This document shows, one piece after another, positions 50,183 to 61,900 of a stretch of DNA of 64,000 bases (within the stretch, counting starts at the first letter, position 1; the number at the start of each line of letters is the position of its first letter). The position numbers and the translations under genes are program-made. The stretch is from Nakazawaea peltata. Its lineage: Eukaryota > Ascomycota > Pichiomycetes > Alaninales > Pachysolenaceae. Below the pieces are notes generated by a model that was not told where the DNA came from, made no database searches, and worked only from the letters and a program-made list of their open reading frames with translations. The stretch lies in the NCBI GenBank assembly GCA_001599355.1, contig BCGQ01000001.1, forward strand, positions 2,297,135-2,361,134, read 5' to 3'.

Positions 50183-51736
50183 TTAATAATTAGGTATAGA
50201 TGATCTGGTTCGGGTCATTCCTTCTTTGATAACGTCATGATAGCTAGGTAAATCACCTGACAGTTCCGAAAGTGAAGATTCGGGTAATGATGGAGACTGT
50301 GAATGTTCTGCTGTGAATGCTGGTGGAGGACTGGATAAGATCTCTGCATTTGTATGTCCGGCAGGAGTCCCTTGTAATCCACTGTAAACCTTCGCATCTA
50401 TTTCTAATGATACCGAGACTTCGGGGTCGAGCTTTGAAGGTGTTTTAGATGCACAAAATGACATTTTGATTTTTAAAAGATGAGTCTTGGTGATATTACA
50501 ACTTTCAAATGTCGGTGCTACATCATCTGGCACAATTGCGTCTTTATACAAATTTGGTGGGATTTCCAACTCGTACCTATCAGACTTGAACCTTGAAGGT
50601 TTCACTTTGAATAAATCCAATTTGTAATTTATGTCGATCAGATCAAATAATATGATTTTTTTCGCCAGTGTCTGACTAAACTCATTGATAGTCACAGTTG
50701 TAGTATCAAAAAGTGTCACTGTCATAGACTTCACATATAAATAACCCAATCCAGATGTCTCTCCATTTGGTAATGCGAAATAATCAGATTTATGCTTAGA
50801 AATGAGATAAAGCTTGAAACTTGGACTCTTTGTGGGGATTAAGAACAGTGAATCTTTAGACCTGAATTCAAAATCCAATGACAAGTCTACAGGCTTAATC
50901 TTTGGTCTGTATATTCCTTTCTCTTGTGGTCTTGGTTGGGCTTTAGGCAGACTACTAACGGGAACTTCACTACTTTCACTTCTGAATAGTCTTTGGAAGA
51001 AGCTAGTCAGAGCAGGTGCCGGCAGCTTATTTCTGTGATTGTAGTTCTGTTTCTCGTATTTCACGACACTCTTCTCTGCTGGAGAAGAGTAACATGCCAC
51101 TATATCAGGGATCTTATTTGTGACTACAAAAGGTCTCAAGTAACTCAGGTACCTTCCTGCAGACTCATAATTCAATACTGAAGGTGAATCGATAGGAAGG
51201 AACAAAAACGGATCATAAGACCTCAAGTTGGCTTTAAAGAGACTGGCCCTCTTGGCCGTGGCTTTGATGAAATATTTGACACTGGCAAACCCGTCTAGTC
51301 CATTCAATGACGGTGGTAATTGATGCTCCTTGTGAACTGAACTGTTATTCCTCCAAGAGTACGTCTCTTTGAAGCATTGGCTGTTCAAAGGTATCACGAA
51401 CTCAAATGGATACTTGTACTCTCCTGGTACCAAGGTGAATTTGGCGGATTTGGACACCTCTCGCACATTCTTCGGTGGGAAAACTATGGCTGTATCATAG
51501 AGCAAACGATGGTTACTCGTAATTCTCTTTCTTTCGGTACGATTACGTTGCTTATTGAACGTCACCACCGTCAATTCCGTCTCGGAATTGCCCTCTAACT
51601 TCACCTGGATAGACTCTAAAGTGATCTCAGTACTGTTCTTGAAGATAATGTTTCCACGAACTGTATCATAGTTGGTGAATGTACCTCCGGTTTGAGATCT
51701 GTCTATCTCGATTGACAACTGATACTGTGACACCAT
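50183..51736 (-). CDS. Alpha-arrestin (ART family ubiquitin-ligase adaptor)
   Basis: 517 aa. The N-terminal arrestin domain (about 5-185) has TVRGNIIFKNSTEITLESIQVKLEG and LVPGEYKYPFEFVIPL, and an arrestin-C-like half extends to about 430. The PY-like LPSYHDV near residue 499 would recruit the Rsp5 WW domains, so it probably targets plasma-membrane transporters for ubiquitin-driven endocytosis. A basic/Ser linker lies at about 225-280. S. cerevisiae relatives of this length are Art10 and Art5; I cannot choose between them from memory, and no cargo can be inferred. Start ATG at 51736 is clear. Confidence 0.82.
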   Translation of the reverse strand: MVSQYQLSIEIDRSQTGGTFTNYDTVRGNIIFKNSTEITLESIQVKLEGNSETELTVVTFNKQRNRTERKRITSNHRLLYDTAIVFPPKNVREVSKSAKFTLVPGEYKYPFEFVIPLNSQCFKETYSWRNNSSVHKEHQLPPSLNGLDGFASVKYFIKATAKRASLFKANLRSYDPFLFLPIDSPSVLNYESAGRYLSYLRPFVVTNKIPDIVACYSSPAEKSVVKYEKQNYNHRNKLPAPALTSFFQRLFRSESSEVPVSSLPKAQPRPQEKGIYRPKIKPVDLSLDFEFRSKDSLFLIPTKSPSFKLYLISKHKSDYFALPNGETSGLGYLYVKSMTVTLFDTTTVTINEFSQTLAKKIILFDLIDINYKLDLFKVKPSRFKSDRYELEIPPNLYKDAIVPDDVAPTFESCNITKTHLLKIKMSFCASKTPSKLDPEVSVSLEIDAKVYSGLQGTPAGHTNAEILSSPPPAFTAEHSQSPSLPESSLSELSGDLPSYHDVIKEGMTRTRSSIPNY

Positions 51737-51857
51737 TGTTGGGGTTCTCCTCTTAGCTTCTCACTATAACTTGAGTTGCCCTTCACCGAAATCTGCCTGC
51801 GCCCTGCCCTTGTTATCGTTTGTGTTATCGGGCATATTCGTAAATTGCTGAGTGTGA

Positions 51858-52382
51858 CTAGTGGTTAGGATTGGGGGTGAGGATTGGGAGTGAAGATTGG
51901 GAGTGAAGATTGGGGGTTAGACTTAATGCCAGTGAGGCAAATACAAATAAATAACAGCGATTATGGTTATATTGATTTTGATTGCGTTCCCTTATATGAC
52001 ATTTCTGAGCTAGAAAATATAATTTCGTTCTTCTTGGGAACCATATACTATGTTCATATCCTTCCACGACAGATCGTAAATTGGACGGAACTATAGGTTG
52101 GTGTAAACACAAACAGCGGCCGATATTTAAATGAGGACATCTCCGTGAACGGTCATCCAAGATACCACGAAATTTACCCCACTGAATGACTTTTACCGAT
52201 TCCTGTCTGAATCCACTGTGTTTGCGACGTCCCAAATATAATTTGTTTAACCGTTGAACTTCAAGATTGAGCCGGGTTAAATCAAGTGCAGAATCACAAC
52301 TATTAGAATTAAGATGATGACGTTCCTGATCATTAGGGAGTTTGAAGCTAATAGATTTTTCAGATAATTCCAGACGGTTCAT
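51858..52382 (-). CDS. Doubtful hypothetical ORF
   Basis: 174 codons with a clean ATG (52382) but no recognised domain. Its 3' end is made of a 13-bp tandem repeat, giving LTPNLHSQSSLPILTPNPN. Its codon content (many Arg, Cys, His, Trp) looks less regular than neighbouring genes. It occupies most of an 880-base gap between the arrestin and TM9 genes. It may be a fortuitous ORF, a spliced gene I could not resolve, or a fast-evolving short gene. Confidence 0.25.
   Translation of the reverse strand: MNRLELSEKSISFKLPNDQERHHLNSNSCDSALDLTRLNLEVQRLNKLYLGRRKHSGFRQESVKVIQWGKFRGILDDRSRRCPHLNIGRCLCLHQPIVPSNLRSVVEGYEHSIWFPRRTKLYFLAQKCHIRERNQNQYNHNRCYLFVFASLALSLTPNLHSQSSLPILTPNPNH
51868..51919 (+). repeat. 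13-bp tandem repeat (GGATTGGGAGTGA), four copies
   Basis: Copies at 51868-51880, 51881-51893, 51894-51906 and 51907-51919, differing by one to three bases. G-rich on the + strand. Confidence 0.9.
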
Positions 52383-52618
52383 GGGAGATGAGATCCAGCT
52401 ATTGAATGATCTTTAAATACTTTTGAACCACAATCTGCATATTTTTGTGGCAGGGNAAATTGGGGGNGCAGAAAAATACGTGGAAATATGTAACAAATAT
52501 AGACTTGGACTAAATATAGATAGAAGTGAGCCTAAATTAGTCTTATCAATGGAAACTACAATAGTCCAAATATTATATGCTTTATTTATGTTCTTTTATA
52601 TATAAGAAACCCGAGCCC
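52383..52618. other. Intergenic region with undetermined bases
   Basis: Contains N at 52456 and 52467, each directly after a G-run. Otherwise AT-rich 3' flank of the TM9 gene. No feature seen. Confidence 0.5.
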
Positions 52619-54756
52619 TCAATCAGCCTTAATGGCTCCATAAATTCTCGAGATAAATATGACAGCCGCAACAAGACCAATACTTCCACATGATAACCCA
52701 ATGGCAGCACTGATGATGACAATGTAAACAAAGTAGAGCAATGCTGAGATGAAATCAACCACCTTCAAATATGTGAAGAAATAATAGATTCCATAGAGGA
52801 ATATGTAGAATGCAATTGAACCCCCAGACACAATAAATGATCTCCACTGCCATTGATAATTTTTTTGATTCAAAGCCAAATACGTCGACACAATACTGAT
52901 CTCCAAGACAACAATGATCAATAAGATGATAGTGACTAGAAGGAAACTGTACATGTAGTAGAAAGTCGTTTTCTCCAACCATAAAGATTTGAGGATGAAC
53001 AACAATTCGACATAAATGATACCAAATGGTATCAATCCAAATACCGGAATTGTGAATGCCAATCTATTGTAGAATGGTTGCTTAGGGATTGGAGTAGATG
53101 GTCTCATCGTAGCTTTAGCCGGTAAAAATGATGTCGATGGAGATACCGAGACAGAAGAGGCAAAGTTTTTGCGGATTCCGAAATACCCTCCTAAAATTGA
53201 TAATGGAATCTCAAGTAAGATGAAGAAGAGAACAAGGACCATAATTGTACCAAAAGGTAAAGCACTTGACGAGTCTTTGGCCCAAACAAAGAGATTCAAC
53301 ACCATAACAATCGAGAATATCAGACCTGTCAAACCTCCACCACAGTAGACGGAAACTTGAACCCAGCTGACATTGGTGAAACCATCACCGGAGAATTTTC
53401 TATAAAATTGAACACCGGAGAATCCGGCTGTGAATCCGGCTAAGAAGAATAATACAAGAGACAGTGATATCACACTACCTCTATATTCTGGTCCCAGAAT
53501 TCCGGAAGCACAAAGAATCGATACAGCAACTGAAGTAAACAGCAATTGGATACCAGTACCGGCCAAAACCAGTAATACAAGAGGTTGTTCTGGAGTGATA
53601 TTGACATCGCTAGCAATGGATCTCCATCCTGATTCAAACTGCTGTTGCAGTTGATACAGAGAAAGCTCAGGGATATCTGAAGGTCTTTCTCTTTGATCAT
53701 CATCAAAATTGAACATCTTATTGACCTCTTCAGCAAATGAATCCGTAGAAGCAGAAGACATCAAATTGAAAGTGGCCCTAGGACCAGATCTTTTGGATAC
53801 ATATTTCCATTTCCTGTAAGATGTGATATCATTGTTCAAAGTTCTCAACAATACAACAAGAACAATAGCAGATAAGAATAATACCAAGACAAATGAATTG
53901 ATCAAAGATATCCAATGAATCTTTTCCTGACTAAACTCACCAGCAAAATACAAATCCCATCTATCATGCCAGCTGACATCCTTCTCCTCTCTCCAATAAA
54001 CGGCATAAGTGAATGGGATCAAAACATTATGTTCGGCAGTGGTATTCAACTCGAAATTCATGAAATTCCTCGAAGCACCAGGACAGTGGAAGTCACTAAC
54101 AGATCTCGGATACACTTCAAAGCCTACGATGGTCTTTTTATTTGGATCACCACCTTCTTTATGCCATCTAATGACTAACATGACATGGTTATGTAAATAA
54201 GTCTTGTCATTCTGGACAAATCCCAACGGGAATCCAGCGGCGTAATACTTGTTATTATTAGTGGAGCTAATAAAAGTAGTTGCTCCAGGAAGATCATCTA
54301 TGATCCATTCCACTACATAACCTTGTCTAATCAACTCATCAGCTCTTCTGATACCTTCTGGTTTTGTTCTCCGGTCACAAATACGTTTACATGCCTCGTC
54401 TTTCTCGAAGAATATATGGTAATCTGAATCGTAAATTCTATCACCCCTTATGATCTCACCCAAAGAGAGATGAAGCAGCTTCTTGTTATCCTTGGGACAA
54501 ATGAAAGGCAAATCGTAATACGAATACGGGAGCTCGGTGGAATCAGATTCCACTTTATTCACATATAACGTAACCGCCTCACCTTCCTGATAATAGTTTG
54601 GAGACCAGCCTAAAAATTAAGCGCCGTTAGTATTATAGATAGCAATGATACAAGGATAAAACACATACCAAGTCCTCTAGCGGTACCGAGACACAACCCT
54701 AGTTGTGCCTGAAGTAGCAAGAGCAGGCCGCCTGCACCAAATCGCGAGATCCACAT
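52619..54756 (-). CDS. TMN3: TM9/Emp70-family (nonaspanin) protein, two exons
   Basis: Endosome/Golgi nine-span protein linked to sorting, adhesion and metal homeostasis. Exon 1 is 54756-54669 (a signal peptide, MWISRFGAGGLLLLLQAQLG) and exon 2 is 54609-52619. The 59-nt intron starts GTATGT and has TACTAAC at 54632-54626. The spliced product is 692 aa. The lumenal domain carries YYQEGEAVTLYVNKVES, LPYSYYDLPFICP and GEIIRGDRIYDSDY. Nine helices follow from about residue 275. The C-terminus RIYGAIKAD holds the KxD/E Golgi-retention signal. LPYSYYDLPF and EWIIDDLPGAT favour Tmn3 over Emp70/Tmn2. Starting inside exon 2 would lose the signal peptide. Confidence 0.85.
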
Positions 54757-55298
54757 CACCGTTCCTGCTTATCAACCACCTCTGTTTCAAACTTGAAAAT
54801 GACAACAAAATGTAAAGGAAAAAATCGGTACAAAATTCACGTAATATTTCAAAGGCACAAAAAATAGTACGGGATGGAAATGATGGGAATGATGGGCAAT
54901 GAGGGCAATGATAAGGGGCATGGATAAGAGGGGGCACTCAGTTTATGATCTGTGTTTGGGTTCTTTGTTTGGGATCTCTGTGTGGGTTCTGTAGAGATGC
55001 TCTCTAAGAATGATAAATCCAATTTTACCTTATTTAACTACTGCCATTTGTTCTTTATGGTCTCCAATATCATCTCATCGTTTTGACTCTCGCTTAAACT
55101 CATATGCCCACTATATCCCTTGAATAAAATGCCCCCTGCCGATCCCAGCGGGGCACATTATTACAAATGGTAGTGTACGAAATCCGAATTTCCGAATTCT
55201 CGCTCGAGGAAAAATTGGTCGTTCACTTTGGCGCTAGCCACTCTTTTAAAGTGAGAAATTGGTACAGAGAAGAACAAGTGTGAAGACAACAAGATATA
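54757..55298. other. Divergent intergenic region TMN3 / LSM4
   Basis: 540 bases with a short GATGGGAATGATGGGCAATGA repeat-like run (about 54876-54920), a TGTTTGGGTT/TGTGTGGGTT stretch (about 54953-54990) and both promoters. No RNA gene seen. Confidence 0.5.
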
Positions 55299-55802
55299 AT
55301 GGTAAGTGGGATTAATTCTTGAATAAGAATGATGTTCAACACTCCTAGATTCAATTATACTAACTGATTACACCTGTTTTAGTTGCCTTTATACCTTTTA
55401 ACGTCTGCTAAAGGCCAACTGATTTTGATCGAATTAAAGTCAAATGAGACAGTCAATGGAAAACTTGTCAACTGTGACTCTTGGATGAACTTGACATTGT
55501 CTGATTGCATCAAGGTGGACGCCGATGGCGAAACCTTTGTCAAATACCCAGAAATATACGTCAGAGGTACTCAAATCAAGTACTTGAGATTAGGAAATGA
55601 CGTGATTGACCAATTGAAGGAGAGTCAACAGAATGACCAGAATATGAACAGAAGAAGAGGTCCACAAAATGGTCAACAAGGAGGGAGATATAACAATGGT
55701 AATAACAACAACAGAAGATATAACCAACAAGGTGGTAGATACAACAATAATAAGGGAGGGCAGAGTAATAACAGAGGAAGATATCAGAAGAATCTGCTGT
55801 AA
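55299..55802 (+). CDS. LSM4: U6 snRNP / Lsm2-8 subunit Lsm4, two exons
   Basis: Sm-fold subunit of the Lsm1-7 (mRNA decay, P-bodies) and Lsm2-8 (U6 snRNA) rings. Exon 1 is only the ATG (55299-55301). The 81-nt intron (55302-55382) starts GTAAGT and has TACTAAC at 55358-55364 before TTTTAG. Exon 2 is 55383-55802. The protein is 140 aa and begins MLPLYLLTSAKGQ, as in yeast. Sm1 is IELKSNETVNGKLVNCDSWMNLTL and Sm2 is IYVRGTQIKYLRL. The C-terminal tail is Asn/Gln/Gly/Arg-rich, the type that drives P-body assembly in yeast. Convergent with TEL1. Confidence 0.96.
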
Positions 55803-55991
55803 GCTCTCTTGTGTACTATAATTGACGATAATTGTTGAATAGTGTAGATGTAAGGATTGTAGTTAGGGTAGAAGTAGTATAGCATGTGACAAGGTAGAGC
55901 CTCATATAGATATATGCCACATAGTTACTCTTACTATTATATATCATATATAATCTATTATATCATATATTTTATTCTGTTGATATTTATA

Positions 55992-58900
55992 TTAATAGAA
56001 TGGAGACCACCCCAAGTATATACATGCTAATCTCTCAGGATCAATAGCCTGTTGAGTCAATTCACGAACAGTAGCTTCTACGGTTAAATTATTCAGATTC
56101 AATTTCGCCCGCACCCCCTCAATGGCATCTGTAGCTTCAATGTCTTGATAATCATTCATATCACCTTGCTCTTGTAACTTCTGTTTACGGATTGGAGAAA
56201 GAGTCCAGGAATACAACGGGTCATATTTCAAGATCTTGAGTACATCCATGATTCTCTCGCTTTCTAACCTCAAAACTCCCAAAACATGCTCTGAAGTTTT
56301 ATAGAAACACCCCTCTGGGCCAGTTATACCGAACCCATCTACAATATCTCGGGTCAATCTGAAGGGAACAGTCTCTGGAATGGGTAATCGACGACCTTGA
56401 TCAAAAGTTATACCGAAATCAATATGAATAGGTTCTCCGGTCCTTTTATCAAGTAATATATTGTTCGTATGACGATCCCCTATCCCTAAAATATATCCTA
56501 CAAATGAAGTTACTGCTACTCCTCTAGTGTATGTTACTTTACTGTTGAACCAATCCTCGGAGTTCAAGAAATTATCAAAGAAGTAGGACCTCATCACCGG
56601 TGAAATCCTTTCGGTGATGCTATGGAACAGCTTTATTCTGTCACTGAGTGATCCTCTTTCTACTTTTTTCATCGATGATCGAGCATTTTCTAACCTTATT
56701 TTATCTTTCTTCTCATGTAATGGTCTTAAAATGTCATTCAAGGTCACAGAATCCAAAACATGTTCAATTATACCAGCTTGAGGTCCTAATGGAACTACTT
56801 TATATGTACGAACTCTCAAATGTCTTTTACGAGTGTCTTTATAATTTTGGAACATCTGATTTACTTTCTCAAAGACTTGGATCATGATCGCATCTTGTCT
56901 TAAATCGTCACTTCCACCTTTAAACAAGGTTTTGTGCTTTTCTCCATTGGAGAGATTGAAAGTCATGATCTTAGGTCTGGAAATACCAGAAGTTGCTACA
57001 CGGAGAATCGGATCACATGAAATCACATGAGGGACCGAGGAATAATCACAATCTTTCAGTACAGGAATAGCTCTAGTCAGAATAGGAAGCAGATGTAAGG
57101 CAAGCTCTTTCTCCCAGAATTCACTGGATTCTAATTTGGTAATAGGAACTTCCGCAATTTTACCAAGTTTCTCATTAGAAATCTGTATAGAGGCCTCGCA
57201 GAAATGGTCAATTGGTTCTAAGATCTGCTCGTAGAATTTGTGATCCCTTGAACTCAATGAAATCCAAAGCTTTTCAGAAGCTGCAGCTCTGGAGATGATC
57301 GAAGAATCCGTGGTTTGGATATTCATATGCAACCTAAGAGATTTCAAGAGGTAAAGACAATGGTAAGGATGCATATAACTCAACTTCTCAAGTAACGGAA
57401 CCAATATTCGTTGGAAACCAGTGCTCTCATTGGATAACCTGGACATCAATTGACTCACCCAAGGAATGAACTTGAACGACGGTATATGTTTAATCAAATT
57501 CAGTACTACTAAACTAGAGACTTCTAAGTTGAAATATTCCAACCATAATCCACAGAATCTATCTACATCGGTATCGTCATACTCCTCACTTACTGCAAGT
57601 CCCTTAAGATAGAACAGCAAAGCGTTCTCTACAAATCTATCTCTATTGGTGGTGAGATGTTGAAGCTCTTCTTTATCATGAGACCTCAATCTATGGATAA
57701 TCGCATATTTAGATTTAGCTGCAGATCTCTCCTCTTTAGTGTTCCTTCTATTATCATAGAACTCTTTGAGCTTTTGGAGCTCTCTGGTCTTTGTAAGGAT
57801 CAGTTGTGAGAGTTTTTGGACATCTTGTTCTAAACTTTCCTGTCTTAAGAAATTATTACAAAATGTAGCAAAATGATGGTACACTTTGGAGGCAGAAGTG
57901 TCATTGGAAGGAGAAACACCTTCGATCTCTTCTAAATAATTGTTAATTAAGGATGAATAAGATTCTTGCCGAGATTCTGACGACCATTTTACAATCATAG
58001 CCGATATATATGGAATACTTAGGTCTAACAGGGGGTTACTGAGGTTGACCAAGCTAGACGATTGACTTGGACTATAAATAGATTCCAAATTGATCTTTCT
58101 ATCTTTCTTAATAATGTCTTGAAGTACGGCAACAGGGAACCCCGTTTCTCCTTGAGCCCAAAAGGTAGCTGCAAGTTGGAATTTCAGTGCCTTACTTACA
58201 TACTGGATTAAATCGGAACCAAAGACCTCTCTTTTAGTGTCAACAATATGATTAAAATACAATGCAGAATTAATGGACCGTTGGGTATCGTTATGACTAC
58301 GAGTAATTTCTCCATAAACAGAAAGATCTGCTAACAATGATACCAACGACAGAGGAGATTCTTCTTTATGATTTACAAATTCGAGCAGAGCCCTTCTGGT
58401 CAATAAAATATTCTCGAAATCCGACAATTCAGCAGTCTTAACCCAGGTGAAATTTCTCACATCATAAGGTTGAGAACCAGTCAAAAGCCGTTCAATATTT
58501 GATATTGCAGAAAGAGATCTAAGCCAGCTCTTAGCTTTTAAAGCTTGATCTTTTGAATTTTTATGATCTAAGAAGACACCCTTGAAATCGATCAAATCTT
58601 GTAAAGACTTGGATGGGATTTGGGCTGATATCTCGGGAGAATCATACATTTGTTTTAAGGTTTTATAAATGATCCCATTCTCAGAATTAACATTCTCATT
58701 AATTGGAATATTCCACTGGTTCAATTTCCATGCCCATTCATATGTTTGATCTGGGGATCTCACCGATTCATTTCCTAAAGTATTTTGATCGATAAGTTTG
58801 GATATTCCGTTTAATCCTACAGAGAGAGAAGACTCGACCATTTTTGATCCAGACGAGTTGCCAATATCGAAAAGTCCACTATTGAATTGAACATTTGTCC

Positions 58901-61900
58901 ACAGATTCTTTTTATCCATATTTAATAAATTCATACCATATTGGAAGGTGGGTTCTAGCGGAAGACCATACTGAAGATCTGTCCAATCATCAAGACCTTT
59001 ATAGATTTCCGATAATTGGGATCTCTCTTGTTTCCAAAGATCATTTTGACGACGTGAAGGCTCTGAAAAGTGATTCTCAAGTAACATCAATGCTGTTTCC
59101 GGATATCCTAACGATATAGCATCGGAATAAACTGCTTGAATATCAATTGACTCGTATAAATATTGATATATCTTTGGTTTACGTTGAGAACCTATTCTTA
59201 ATACTAAGACTACCTCGAGAAACAGTTTCTTATACTCATCAGACACATCATTCCTTGGTAATGAATAGAATTTAGAGACTAACTGTTGGATCTTTGAAGG
59301 AGCTTCCTTCACAAAATAAGTATAGAAAGTAACGAGATGAAGAAGGATTTTAGGGGCGATCTGTGGTAATCTGATAATAACTGATTGGATAATTTCAACT
59401 AATGGAGCCACTGAACGTAATTCATAAAGAATTGCTTGACAGACTGCCGAAATAAAGTGATCCATTGTCTCCATTCTCAATGCAAGATCTATGACACTAC
59501 CAGAATATACAAATTTGGACTCGATTATCGTATCCATCAACACTATAGAACGTCTAGATTCCATTGGAACAAGTAACCCCTCATAATGTTTAAAACAGCT
59601 AGTGTAATTTATGATATTCTCATCCAAATCATGATTCTTCAGTTTCCAAATAAGTACCCCCAACATATAATCTATACAATTTGATTCTGCGAAGGTCAAA
59701 CCTTCTAATCTTGCAATAGATAACAATACACTATCCAAGGAGACACAGAGATCGAAATTCTGCTCATAAAGGCCTACTAAATCCATATTATCTTTACTAA
59801 TACTAGGGATATCCCCTTGTGCCAAATAGAAGTCTCCTAAACATCTCGCTTTCCATAGTTTGAAATTTTGTGAGCTTACTCCATCATGATCGAATAGACA
59901 TGTCGCAACTTTAGCACTAATCTGAGTTGAATGATTCATGGCCTGGTCAAACTCAGGACAGAACTCAAACAAACTCGATATTAATACTAAGAAGTCTTGT
60001 CCTTTGTTTAAATCTAATTTACTAATGTCTTGTTCTAATAAGTTACATATCTCTTGTGGATCAATTATTGGAGTCTGTGATTTGAAATATTGCAAAACTA
60101 TGGATAAGATATGAGAATCCAATGGTAAAAATTCAGACACCCAAGCAGTCAACTCCTGAACCAGATGCTCATCTCTACATTGAGGATCAATTAATCTAGA
60201 AAATACAGAGGCAAGACATGAAACATAAACGGAAAGTTCACTCATTGCTTGAGAATTACGCCATAAATGAACTAAAAATCCACAAATTTCAGATCTTAGA
60301 AGTTCAGATCTATCTAAATATCGATAGCATCCAGTTGTGATGATTTTTAGAACCTCTTCATGGTAGAAACATGAAGGATATTTACTAACCACCATTTTTA
60401 ATCTTCTTAAACTACTTACAATGGCCTGAGAGTTTGCTGACAGTTCCATCTCCAGGACAAATCTCCTTGAAATGAAGCGACAATGATGAATATTCCAAAA
60501 CATACCCAGATTAGATCCGTACAGTATATCTATGACCATTTTAATAGCTTCAAAACAAGTCGCAGGAGAGATATAAATATGTAAACGAGATGGAGGAAGA
60601 TCTTGGGTGGAGAAAAGATGGGGCAATTGGTCATTCCCAGGCACCAGTTTGATTATCAGTTGCTCATCTGAAGTTTCTGTGAATTTTAGTATCTCAAATA
60701 CGGTCAAATGCAGACTTTTCAGCATCTCTTGTTTAAAAGATGAGTCGGAACTAAACAACCCTCTAACTACTCTAAATATCTTGACTTTCATATCACTAAC
60801 AGTATATCCAAGAGCTACGATCAAAGGAATACTATCAGAAAAAGTATCCCCTTGGTTGAAATTTACACCTGTTTCTACGATCATTTTACACATTGTCTTA
60901 TAATCACCCCCAATGGCAAAGTTCAATGCCACCAACTCACGATAATTATCCAGGATAAACTCCGAGAAACCAGCATATCCAAATATACCAAATGGAAATT
61001 TCTTCACGTCCATTTCGTAACACCCCCAAAATTTGAAAATCTCTACTCTAAATGTTCTGAATAGAAGTTTACGATCGGGGATATTGTGGTAATTACAGAG
61101 ACTCTGGAGTGACATTTGGATATAAGGAAGAACATGCTCGAAATGAGAGAGTTCTGTCAAATTGAACACTGTGGCTGATAAGAGTTGAGAAGATTGTTCA
61201 CAGAGTCTTGTCATGAACATACAATAAGAAGCTGCCGATTCGTTGCTCTCTTGAGGAGCAGGGAACATCTCCTGGATTTTATTATAGAAATTAGAAGATC
61301 TTGAAGAGAGCTGGTTACTGAATAAGGTATTGAATTCCCCGACTAACGAACAAGCGAGATATTTATGATCATGAGTCGGAATTTCACGGACAATATCATC
61401 TAATATGTCATCTGTAGATGTTTCTACTTGATTCTGCAGTGTTCCTAAAACCATTTGATAATAAGATCTGACCGCTTGCTCCCCAAACACAAGCTTGGTG
61501 TCTATCAACTTTTTGAGAAATAAATATATATCGGAAGTATCATCATGAACAGGTGAGTTCGGCTGAACCCAAATATGTTGGAATTGCACAAGTAATTTTG
61601 ATGCTACCACAACTATCATCTCATTTCTCTCAAATTCGAAACTTGACAATAATCTTTCAGCAAATACTCTTATTAACTCTGCCAATACCTCTGCAGTTTC
61701 AGCTGACAGAGGGAGTTCATCAAAAACTTTGTGATTTAAAATGAACAGTATTGACCGGAGTAATCGAAAGTTAGAAGAAAGCTTAGAAGCCGCTTTTATA
61801 CACTCAGAGAAGATCTGAATATTAGAACGTCTAGAAGCCATGAAAGACTCAATTATGAAGTTGATCGTAAGATCCTCAGACGTTTCAATTCTCGGATATT

